Part shown: one piece after another, positions 21,365 through 30,322 of the stretch
Layout: the number at the start of each line of letters is the position of its first letter
Numbering within the stretch: the stretch's first letter is position 1
Program-made: the position numbers and the translations under genes
The notes under the pieces: generated by a model
Database searches by the model: none
What the model was told of the DNA's origin: nothing
The model's input: the letters and a program-made list of their open reading frames with translations, nothing else
DNA from: Ophiostoma sp. CBS 140.51
Taxonomy: Eukaryota; Ascomycota; Sordariomycetes; Ophiostomatales; Ophiostomataceae
Assembly (NCBI GenBank): GCA_029298735.1
Contig: JANSLP010000001.1
Coordinates: forward strand, 372,001-436,000
Direction: 5' to 3'
Length of the DNA: 64,000 nt

Positions 21365-24055
21365 ATGGACACAGACTCAACTGCATCGACGGCTGTCGCA
21401 CATCGTCTCAGTAGCACCTTCCACCAGAACAACCACTTCCAATTTGGGCAACACCACCAACATCATACAGACACAACAACAATGATGCCGCCATTCGCTC
21501 CTGCCTCCGCGTCGGCCTCGGCGACTTCCACCTCCCCTCCTTCCCACGTCCACCAGCCACCTGCCTGGGCCAGCAACTTGGCCAACTTGCTCCCCGAACA
21601 AGACGACGACACTTTGGCCACAAACGGCGACGAACCTTCAGGTAACGGCCGCGCCAAACGTCCCCGCGTCGCTTTGGCCTGCCAGCGCTGCAAGGTCCGC
21701 AAGCAAAAGTGCGACGGGCGGCAGCCGTGCAGTAAATGTGCCCCGTCGAATGTGGTGTGCGAGTATGTCGTCCCGCAGAAACCCATGCCCTTTGGCAAGA
21801 ACCAATACATCAAGTCGCTGGAGCGGCGGGTGGCGGAGCTGGAGACGCTGCTGGCGCACCGGGGCGTGGCCGAGGTGGGGACGGACCATTGGGCCAATGT
21901 GCCGGCGCCGAATAACATCGCCGCCGCAGGTGGGGATGTGAGTATGTTGTCTACATCGGCGCCAGTCAACTCTGTTCCCGCTTCTACCAACAACGGCGGC
22001 CACACACGCGCCCCATCGGCCCCCTCGGAAGGCCACTCGAAAGCTTCGAGTCCCGTTGGCCGTCCTGCCGGTGCGGCCACCTCCGCCAAGGACCCTGATG
22101 AGGCCATTCTGGACTGGCAGGATGGCGGGCTCGACTCGGTTGTTTCTGTTCTTCGCAGTCTGTCTCTCGATGTCAACGGGTCTGGCTACATTGGCGCATC
22201 GTCACACGTGGCGCTCGGCCGGCTCTTTAACTTCTTGAGTCGCAGCCAGCGGCCCTCAACGACCTCGACCGTCAATATTGGCGGACACCACCTCAACCAA
22301 CACCAGCAGCAGCAGCAATACTGCATTGACAATGCAAGCATCGTGCGTCGGCGATCGAGCTCGTTCCATCAGCTGTCCTTGGGGGCTGCAAACGGGAACG
22401 GGACAGCAGCACCGGCAGCAGCACCATCAACTACCGCCACCGATGCAGCCTCTAACGCGGCTGGAACGACAACAGCTGCTGCTACCGCTGCCGCCGCTGC
22501 CGCCGCGGCCATTGAGCCCATTGACTTTGCCGATGTGCCCACCAACGTTGCCGACCGACTGTACGTGGGCTACATTAAGAACATTATGACTCGCTTCCCC
22601 GTCGTCCACTCGGTGTGGCTGCGCCAGGTACACCACCGCCGCTATGGACTGACGGATGTCTTTGAGGCCACCATCCTGCATCTTGTGTATGCCACATCGG
22701 GTCGGTTTATTGAGACCACGGGCGAATCGGGCCCGTACCATGCCAAACGCCACTACGCCTCGGCCATGCGCGCCCTCGACACGATGCTCGAGTACAATGA
22801 CATTCGCACCATCCAGGCCTTGATGCTCATGGCCATTTACTGTTTGAGAGACCCAGCTGGCCCCGGAGCCTGGACTTGTAGCCGAATGGCTCTGTTGGTT
22901 GCTATTGACCACGGCCTGCACCGCCAAACAAAGGCCGTCGCCCAGTCCCGCAGCATGGAGAGCGAGCTACGCAAGCGCCTGTTCTGGGCCTGCTACTGTT
23001 TTGACCGCCAAATTTCGATTCCCATGGGCCGGCCCCTGGGCATTGCCGATCGCGACATTGACATTGCTCTACCGCTCGATGTCGACGAAGACATTACAGA
23101 AGACGCGCTGGCCGTCATTGAACTGCCGACACGTGTTTCGCCCGCGGATCCCAGTACGTCACTGACGTCGTTTGTGCTCATTGCCGAGCTACGGAAAATC
23201 GAGTCGGCCATCCAAGAGGCCATTTACCGCGTCGACAACAACAAGGACGACGGCACGGCCGCCATTGACGATGCCGTGATCGACGGGTTCCTCGACCGCC
23301 TCGAGCAGTGGAAGGCCCAGATCCCCCACGACACCACCATTGTCAAAGATATCCCGGGCTTCCCCTACGATGGCTACTATTTTTACATGGTCTTTTACTA
23401 CAAGTGCCAGCGCCTGCTCTTGTACCCCGTCTTGTCCGACCTCACCGTCTCGCCCCGTTTCCTCAAAGAATGCGCCAAGGCATGTGCCGGTGTCTGTGGA
23501 GCCTACAAACGCCTGCACCAGACATTGGCCGTCGGCTACTCCTTCATGGCCCTGCAAAACGTCTTTATTGCCGGCCTGACGCTCGTGTACTGCATTTGGC
23601 TCTGCCCCTCGGACATTTTCGACATGGCCACCAGCAACGGCATCCACGACTGCAGCATTGTCCTCTTTGTCATTGCCGAGCGTGTCCCCGCCGCCACCAA
23701 GTACCGCAACGCCTTTGAGCTCATTCGGCAAAAGGTTATTGACCAGATTATCTCGCAGGCGCCCGACCATCGCCAACCGCGGGCGGCTCTGTCGGGACTC
23801 ACAGATGAGCTGGCACCCTCCGTGCACGCCTTTGAGGTCAATATGCCGTTCGAGGTTGGCAACGGCAGCTTTGAGCAGTTCTCGCAAATCATTACGGACA
23901 TGTCTGGCGGGGAGAGTTTTGTGGCCGGTCTGACACGGTTTCACGCGGAGATGTCGTCTGGTGGAGGTGTAAGCAACACTTCACAAAACGACATGGTCGA
24001 CCCAGCACTGTCGTCTATCCCCTACGAGTCCGTCTTTGGCTTATCGGATATGTGA
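21365..24055 (+). CDS. Zn2Cys6 transcription factor with fungal-specific regulatory domain
   Basis: 896 residues, one open frame. The binuclear zinc cluster runs from Cys106 (CQRCKVRKQKCDGRQPC then SKC and a final VCEY), followed by a linker and a short coiled-coil dimerisation helix (SLERRVAELETLL). The middle is low-complexity: a QQQQQ run and a long poly-Ala stretch just before the conserved domain. From about residue 382 comes the fungal transcription-factor middle-homology region, with AIYCLRDPAGPGAW and RKRLFWACYCFDRQIS as clear signatures. It is a nuclear activator or repressor expected to bind CGG half-sites. Sitting between the MDR reductase and the OYE homologue, it is the natural candidate regulator of the surrounding redox genes, but this rests only on position. 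Confidence 0.92.
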   Translation: MDTDSTASTAVAHRLSSTFHQNNHFQFGQHHQHHTDTTTMMPPFAPASASASATSTSPPSHVHQPPAWASNLANLLPEQDDDTLATNGDEPSGNGRAKRPRVALACQRCKVRKQKCDGRQPCSKCAPSNVVCEYVVPQKPMPFGKNQYIKSLERRVAELETLLAHRGVAEVGTDHWANVPAPNNIAAAGGDVSMLSTSAPVNSVPASTNNGGHTRAPSAPSEGHSKASSPVGRPAGAATSAKDPDEAILDWQDGGLDSVVSVLRSLSLDVNGSGYIGASSHVALGRLFNFLSRSQRPSTTSTVNIGGHHLNQHQQQQQYCIDNASIVRRRSSSFHQLSLGAANGNGTAAPAAAPSTTATDAASNAAGTTTAAATAAAAAAAAIEPIDFADVPTNVADRLYVGYIKNIMTRFPVVHSVWLRQVHHRRYGLTDVFEATILHLVYATSGRFIETTGESGPYHAKRHYASAMRALDTMLEYNDIRTIQALMLMAIYCLRDPAGPGAWTCSRMALLVAIDHGLHRQTKAVAQSRSMESELRKRLFWACYCFDRQISIPMGRPLGIADRDIDIALPLDVDEDITEDALAVIELPTRVSPADPSTSLTSFVLIAELRKIESAIQEAIYRVDNNKDDGTAAIDDAVIDGFLDRLEQWKAQIPHDTTIVKDIPGFPYDGYYFYMVFYYKCQRLLLYPVLSDLTVSPRFLKECAKACAGVCGAYKRLHQTLAVGYSFMALQNVFIAGLTLVYCIWLCPSDIFDMATSNGIHDCSIVLFVIAERVPAATKYRNAFELIRQKVIDQIISQAPDHRQPRAALSGLTDELAPSVHAFEVNMPFEVGNGSFEQFSQIITDMSGGESFVAGLTRFHAEMSSGGGVSNTSQNDMVDPALSSIPYESVFGLSDM

Positions 24056-24893
24056 GGTTAAAGATGTCATAGAGAGATAGATGATAAAGATAGTCGAGGT
24101 AAAGATAGGGTCTGGATGTTCCTGGACTGATAGCATTAGCCTAGCATTTGATTCTCTTATTAATGAAACGAGCGATAGGAATCGGTAATCGAAACCCGTC
24201 ATCTTCAACAATCCAGAAACTAAACCCACCAAGGCAATTCTGTAGCCCGTAGCATCTTGGCTGCATCCTGTCAGGTTTTGTCACATCCGTCGGCTTCTTG
24301 CGAGGCTTCCGACGGCTAGGCGGGCTGTATCCGTCTGCTTATCGTGTTATCTTGTCACTGCCCCGCGGCCTATCTCATTGTTGTTAGTCGTCTACCTCTG
24401 TTAGACGGAAGAAATAGTTTAAATGGACGTCTACGGCTTTCTGACATACATCCATCCTTATCGGGCCCTTTTGTGTGTTTGCTCCGTGGTTTGTATTTTG
24501 TACCTCGCTGCGGCTTTCTTTGGCCTCCGTGTCAGCGCGGGAATTGCAGCCGGCACGACAGTTGGGACTCCCTAAATCTCCAACTCCGAAAAAGTTGGAG
24601 CTGGGCCGGCATCGGTTTCGCGCCATGTTCAGAGAGAAGCACGCAAGTTATTTGCTGCTGTTGGTAGGTGCTGGCAAGGGTCGCGGACATGCACGCCGTA
24701 AGCACTTGGCTCGATCGAGACAATCCGTGAATTCGAAGAAAGCTCGATAGAAGCTCGAGGGAGGTGTCTCATAGTGACGTCGAGAGTCGATTGGGGGATA
24801 AAGAATAAACTGTGGAAGTATTATTGTTGGCCGGAACTTCAATTGTTTGTTTTATCTGTAGCAAATACAGCAACACCTCACCGGCTCCCCGAC
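24056..24893. other. Intergenic, regulator 3' flank and OYE promoter
   Basis: About 840 bases. A frame at 24475-24750 is open but matches nothing I know. The reading frame of the next gene is open from about 24774, but no ATG precedes 24894 in it. Confidence 0.55.
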
Positions 24894-26162
24894 ATGGCCA
24901 CACTCTTTACCCCGCTTGCCATTGCCAATGGCCGCATCCAGCTCCGGCACCGCGTCGTCATGGCACCTATGACGCGGAACCGGGGCGTGTTGTATGAGGG
25001 AGAGCACGACGTGCCCGGCGACGTGTGGCTGGCTGACGACGTCGTCGCACAGTACTACAGCCAGCGCGCCTCTCCCGGAGGCCTGCTCATTACCGAGGGA
25101 ATGCCGCCCTCCCTCGAAGCTGCCGGCATGCCAAATGTCCCCGGTCTTTTTCACGATGCCCAACATGCTGGGTGGAAGGCTGTCGTCGACGCCGTACACG
25201 CACATGGCGGCTATATCTATGCCCAGCTGTGGCACGCCGGTCGCGCCACCATCCCCCATTTCACGGGCGGACCAGGCACGAACGTATCGGCGAGCTCCGT
25301 ACCCTGGGAGAATCCGGACGAGACCTATCCTTTCCGAACGCGCGACGCTGCAAAAGAAAAGATCAAGTATGCCGACTATCCCTCGACCGCGATGACGGAT
25401 GTCCACATTGCACAGACGACGGACGATTTCGTGCGTGCCGCCCGCACAGCTCTGGCGCTCGGATTTGACGGTATCGAGATAAACGGCGGCAACGGCAACC
25501 TGCTGGATCAATTCTTGCACTCCAACTTAAACTTGAGGACCGACGCGTACGGCCGCTCCGTGGAAGCGCGCTGCAAGTTTCCACTGGACGTGATTGCCGC
25601 TGTGGTCGAGGCCGTCGGTGGTGCAGGCAATGTCGGTGTGCGGCTCGAACCCACAGGATTATACCAAGGCTCAAGGGGTGGCGAGCGTGTCGAGACATGG
25701 AGCTACCTGTGTGAGCAGTTGGCGGCCAAGTATGGTCGGAGAACGGGCCAAGTCCTTTCGTACGTCCACTTTATTGAGCCACGCTTCGACCGTATCGACG
25801 CCGACGCAGAGACCGCTGCCGCGTTCCGCAAGTCATGGAGTAGCTCGTCGCCCGGCTTACCCATCTCCAACGAGCCATTTCGGGCCATTCTTGCTGCGGC
25901 TGGTATACCAACCATTGTCTGCGGTGGTGGGTGGATGACGGCGGCCGAGGTCGAGGGTAAAGAGCTCCAAGGCGGCGGATGGGACGCTGTCGCTTTTGCC
26001 CGTCAGTTTGTAAGCAATCCAGACCTACCCGAACGGCTGCGTCTAGGCAAGCCCCTGGCGGTCCCTGACAGGAGCCGATTCTATGGCAGCTGGGACGGCT
26101 TGCGCGAGCACGGGTATGTGGACTACCCAACGTGGGAGGAGGGGAGAAAAAGGAAAGATTAG
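24894..26162 (+). CDS. Old Yellow Enzyme-family FMN oxidoreductase with altered active-site residues
   Basis: 422 residues, no intron; the ATG at 24894 opens directly into the family start (LFTPLAIANG). FMN-binding TIM barrel with VVMAPMTRNR, LLITEGM, IYAQLWHAGR and a C-terminal FARQFVSNPDLPERLRLG, all typical of OYE enzymes that reduce activated alkenes with NADPH. The substrate-binding loop is unusual: normal OYEs have EIH.(A)NGY with His, Asn and a Tyr proton donor, whereas this protein reads EINGGNGN at residues 195-202, so Asn197 replaces the His and Asn202 replaces the Tyr; Asn200 is kept. FMN binding looks preserved, but alkene reduction by the usual mechanism would be impaired or changed, as in OYE relatives that act as isomerases. 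The gene follows the Zn2Cys6 regulator by 838 bases on the same strand. Confidence 0.9.
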   Translation: MATLFTPLAIANGRIQLRHRVVMAPMTRNRGVLYEGEHDVPGDVWLADDVVAQYYSQRASPGGLLITEGMPPSLEAAGMPNVPGLFHDAQHAGWKAVVDAVHAHGGYIYAQLWHAGRATIPHFTGGPGTNVSASSVPWENPDETYPFRTRDAAKEKIKYADYPSTAMTDVHIAQTTDDFVRAARTALALGFDGIEINGGNGNLLDQFLHSNLNLRTDAYGRSVEARCKFPLDVIAAVVEAVGGAGNVGVRLEPTGLYQGSRGGERVETWSYLCEQLAAKYGRRTGQVLSYVHFIEPRFDRIDADAETAAAFRKSWSSSSPGLPISNEPFRAILAAAGIPTIVCGGGWMTAAEVEGKELQGGGWDAVAFARQFVSNPDLPERLRLGKPLAVPDRSRFYGSWDGLREHGYVDYPTWEEGRKRKD

Positions 26163-27037
26163 AGAAAGAAGAGGAGGGAAATGAGAAAAGGGAGGAAGAG
26201 GGTGCAAAAAGTTCCGTCATGATCGATTTTAGGAAAGATGAGCCCCAAAACACTCGCTGGGGCAGGAGCGTTGGAGCACTATAACCCACTGTAGCCAGTA
26301 CAGTCAGGGCAGCTTAAAGAAATTTCCTTTTTAGGCAATCACGCATATGAATCAGCCAATGAGCGTGCAGCTTTGGTTCCATTGTACCTTCTCGCGATAC
26401 CGAAGGTAAATAGATAGCAAACAAAACCGAAAGAACGAACGGCGCAGCGAGCATATTATTCACTACGTCACATTTACGAGTTGAGATACACCTGAGAGTT
26501 ATGCCTATATATGTCGGGCCGGCATGTCGAAGCAAGATGTCTCTCCGAATGCGAGCCTTTCCGTGACGTATTGAGACGGCTTATTCCTGCGGACCTGATC
26601 ATCGTAAGAAGCTTCTGCCAGTAAACCCAAAAACGTTGGCAGTATTCATTCGCCTCATGCTCATGATAATTATTCGGTGATTGAGACTAGACGGCAGATG
26701 CAAATTATTTGAAGCAATACTGTGCTGTTCCGAGAGTATCTGGACCAATTTCTCCGTGGCGCTTGGTGGCGCCCTGTAGTTTAGGATTTTGGGCTACGCG
26801 TGTTTGCAAAAGAGGACATAATATTTATGAGGCTGGCAACTATCGACATTTCATGTTATGCTCTAGAATAGCTTGCGAACGCAGGGACATTCTGCTGAAA
26901 AGGCATGGAGGGATTTGAAAAGATTTTGTAAATTGAAAGGAAGCAACTATTATAAGGGAGTAGGACGGGAAAGAGATGGAGACAAATGACGAGGGAAAAT
27001 CATTCCTACTTCGAGGCGCGACAATAGTTAGATTTAA
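26163..27037. other. Convergent intergenic region
   Basis: 3' flanks of the OYE gene (plus) and the secreted-protein gene (minus). No gene or clear repeat seen. The secreted protein may have a small terminal exon here. Confidence 0.5.
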
Positions 27038-27766
27038 TCACATAAAGTTAGAAGATTGGGGAGGAAGTGAAAGGGATCCAAGGGACAAGCTTACTTCGGT
27101 GTACACTGGCTGTTTTGCGGAAGAAACTGAAGAGACCGAAGAGGTTGCTGAAGGTGACGAAGATGCGGATGAAATGAATGAGGGAGCCGAAGAAATTGAC
27201 GCCGCCGATGAAGGCACCGGCGCCAGTGGAGAAATGCAGTTCAGCGACACCTGAACGTTGGAGAACAAAGCAACGAAGCCGCTGGGACCGGAGATCTCGC
27301 ACTTGAACTCAGTCTCAGTGTCTGTCGCGACAAAGCTGCTTGTGAAATCTTTCCAGACGTTGGTCGCCGCGATGGTCGCTGTCGCCTCTTCGCCCGAAAT
27401 GTAGTCGCCGTCGGCGTTGGTCGGTCCGCAGGTAACAAGCGGAGAAGTGTTTTCGGCCGACAGTAGCGAGAAGGAAAAGGCGTAGAGGCTGCCGGGCGTT
27501 GTGGGAACAGTCTGAACGAGGGTCGCTGCTTGGTAGAAGACGAGACAAGAGGTGATTGTTGTCGACGAGCATTGGTTGGGCACATAGGCCTCGCCGCCCG
27601 TAATGGTCCAGCCGCTCTCCTCCGGGGGACCGCCGCCGCCGGCAAACATAGGCTCATTGACAAGGTTGAGGCCACAGGCGGGCGCCGTGCCAGACTGACG
27701 GCAGACCGACGCGAGAGAGGCGGTGCCAAAGAGCGTGAGGGCGAAGAGGGAGGAAAGTCGAGCCAT
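27038..27766 (-). CDS. Secreted Ser-rich protein with carbohydrate-binding-like beta-sandwich
   Basis: 242 residues as drawn. A signal peptide (residues 1 to about 19) leads into a Cys-containing domain that begins LNLVNEPMFAGG, has a WTITGG segment and ends near VSLNC; the pattern is like the beta-sandwich, CBM4/9-type modules often annotated in fungal secreted proteins. A Ser/Ala/Pro-rich stalk follows (about residues 185-220), typical of wall-associated proteins. The C-terminus is uncertain: a good donor (GTAAGC, 27094 going down) lies just before the end, so a further exon, perhaps with a GPI-anchor signal, may follow. It shares its layout with the broken gene at 28899-29500. Carbohydrate binding is inference. 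Confidence 0.7.
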   Translation of the reverse strand: MARLSSLFALTLFGTASLASVCRQSGTAPACGLNLVNEPMFAGGGGPPEESGWTITGGEAYVPNQCSSTTITSCLVFYQAATLVQTVPTTPGSLYAFSFSLLSAENTSPLVTCGPTNADGDYISGEEATATIAATNVWKDFTSSFVATDTETEFKCEISGPSGFVALFSNVQVSLNCISPLAPVPSSAASISSAPSFISSASSSPSATSSVSSVSSAKQPVYTEVSLSLGSLSLPPQSSNFM

Positions 27767-28898
27767 TGCGGAGGGCGGTGTCGGTGGAAAACAAGGTGAA
27801 GGAGATTCGAAAAATCGAGGCGGAAAAAAAAAACAAGACATCAAACTGCTAGAAACAAAACAATAAGCAAGATGGCAAAGAAAAGAAAGAGGCGATATAT
27901 AAAAGAACAAAAACCTCAGCGCGCACGTCAATTAAGTTCAGCCTCGAAATGCAAGAGGCAATGGCAAGCCGAACACAAATTGAGTTAGATGCGACACCTT
28001 ATGTCACGCCCCCTAATAACTTCTAGGACTGGGCGCGTCGCTAGTTTAGCTGTCCAAGCCTTTGGAAGAAATTCTCTTGGCAATTGTCTCAAAAGAGAAG
28101 TATTCCAGATTCTAAAGGAAGCGAAAAGACCAAGCCTCAATCTATTGACGACGAGCCGTGCCATGGAAGTCGCCTTCGATTTCCATAGTCCTGGCTTCAT
28201 CCGGCAGCGCTCGCATGGACGACATCGTCATGGGGAACTGCATTTGAGCAGCGACGCCAGGTAGGCGAGGGTAGCTAACAAGGATAAAAATAAACTTCAA
28301 GAACTTCATGGTGTCTACTGTGAGCGGCTTGATTTGATTGATAATTGTATTGTGCCTGTTTTAGATGGGTCGATCGATGTTTGGATATTTGGATATTTGG
28401 ATGTTTGATGTCGTGATGGTTGTTGATGTGTCGTGAAGCGGATGTGAACTGGGAGGTAGAGATGGCACCAAGAAGAGGCAAGAGAGTACCTTCTCCCTCC
28501 CATACTTCTACGACGGGAGGAAAACAATAAAAAAAACAAGGGAATTCTGGCAGAAGGGCGCGTCCCGTGCCTGATGTGCCCGGCGAGGAAGGAGCGATGG
28601 GGATGTGAAAACGGAAGGCACGACTGGTGAGCGGCCCACCCTGGATGTGGTACGAAGCCAAACATCACGATGCGTGCGAGCTTTTGCAAGTTCTCTACTT
28701 TCGTCACGACTCAGTCATAAGTAGAGGTCAGAGAAGCGATCAATATTAGGTACACTTGTAAATGTTGATACTAATGAAGCGACAATAGAAAGTCAGCATC
28801 CCAACCCAATATATATCACGACATCCATAACCCCACCGACAGCTCCCAACTCGACATTCCCTCCTATACCATGTCTTCCATATCTAGACCACACCGTC
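27767..28898. other. Intergenic between two related minus-strand loci
   Basis: About 1.1 kb. It contains the upstream region of the intact secreted-protein gene and a small tandem repeat near 28380. No gene recognised. Confidence 0.5.
28380..28409. repeat. TTTGGATA tandem repeat
   Basis: An 8-base unit is present in about three and a half copies with small changes. Simple repeat with no evident role. Confidence 0.85.
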
Positions 28899-29500
28899 CT
28901 AGCAAGGAATCGCAATCTTCAAGTTCATCAGCTCAAACTGCGTGAAGCTGTCCGACGTCACGACACAGGCCACCGTCGTCTTCGTCGTGCCGGCCGCCGC
29001 GTGAAACACATCGCCGTACAGCTCCCAGGTGGTCAGCGCCAGAGCAAGCGAAAAGGACGCAATCGTCACGCCGTTTTCGAGGTCATCACTGGCAATAATG
29101 TTGCATGAGAAAGCCGCGCCCGCATTGACGGCGGCATAGTAGCCGAAGCTGATGGAGTACAGGGTGCCGGCCTGGGTATCGAAGGATTGGCTAATCTGGA
29201 CACTGCCCGAGCCAAATTACATGTCCATGCAGTTGGCATAGGGTCCGCAGCCGTCAATGGTGGCGGCATAGTTGCCGGTGATGGTCCAATAATTAATGTT
29301 GTTGGAAAAATCGCCGTTGGTGAGAAGATTTGTGTTGCAGGTGGGCGGAGCCGGAGGAGCGGTTGAAGTGGACGGTGAGGCGGAGGAAGAAGAGGCCGGT
29401 GAGGACAAGAAGAGGCCTTGGAGTGGCGACAAGCTGTGGCGGCGGCCGGGATGGCGTAGACCATGCTCATGGCCAAAGTGATGAGACCGGAGAGCTTCAC
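28899..29500 (-). pseudogene. Broken relative of the secreted beta-sandwich protein
   Basis: The minus strand encodes a signal-peptide-like stretch at 29500-29435 (KLSGLITLAMSMVYAIPAAA), a Ser/Pro linker, then a domain with TNLLTNGDFS, WTITG, a CGPYANC segment and a continuing SVQISQSF part down to a TAG at 28899-28901. This is the same layout as the intact gene at 27038-27766. Three defects are visible. The position expected for the start codon is GTG, with an in-frame stop upstream. The signal frame and the domain frame differ by one base, so a frameshift lies near 29435. A TAA at 29217-29219 stops the domain frame, which is open again to the end. Splicing across the TAA would need a 49-base intron that also breaks the frame. 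A decayed copy is most likely; sequencing error could explain one defect but hardly all three. Confidence 0.75.
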
Positions 29501-30322
29501 GGTGGAAGATGGCTACGAGTTTCGGAGGGTGTTGTTGGCGAAAAAAAGATACTATTCACAAACTGGCAGAGAGCAGACGTACAAAGACTAAAAGACATCA
29601 CGAGTGAGGCTGTCTTGTCCTTTTATCCACAGCATCGTGGGCCGTCCTCGAGACTTACGCGGCGTAAGAGTGAGAAACCAAATAGCTACCCGTCTTGGCC
29701 ATCGTGGGGAAGTAGAACAAAATAAGAGACTGTACGATACCACAGAATAAATACTAATCCGATACTGGACCTGCATATTGTGTAATAGAGGTCTTCTAGT
29801 GGAGATGCTTCAACCATGGAATATGGGGAACATAATAGAGAAGGGTCTGTGTCCAGTGCTGTATAGAAGATTCAAGGAAGCGGTTCACTATGGCTGTTTA
29901 GCACTAGGGCACCTCCCGCTTTTGACCAGAGCTCTGTTGAAACTGTTTCTCTTGGAAAGTGATTGTGTCGAACTGTTAGCTTCTAAAAACACAGAATACT
30001 GCACATTATGTTCCTTGCATGCGAAATGAGGTGGCGTTCAGTAGCCATGATGAAGAGGTCAAGCCTCACACTAAGCCTTGTTGTTGCTATTCTTGGGCAG
30101 TGTTAAAATACAGATAACGTCCTCTTCAGCAGATACAATTATTTAACCTTTCATTTGTTTCTATTGTGGGTTGTTTGCTTATTTGACCATATTCATTCCG
30201 TCTTCATCCTTTTCTTATTCTCACGCTCGGCATAATTCAACCTCGTGCCCCCTCTGCCATCTAGTCTCAACATATCCCTCCCAATTCCACCGTTGTATCA
30301 TTTTCTCTCCTCTTCTATCCAT
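29501..30322. other. Intergenic, no gene seen
   Basis: Upstream of the pseudogene and downstream of the P450. AT-rich in its middle. Only short frames. Confidence 0.55.

Noticed and set aside
24774..24893. Upstream extension of the OYE-like frame
   Set aside because: It would start from a GTG, and the added residues are not part of the OYE fold; the ATG at 24894 begins exactly at the family N-terminus.
29171..29220. Possible 49-base intron removing the TAA in the pseudogene
   Set aside because: No branch point, and it deletes part of the conserved domain and shifts the frame.
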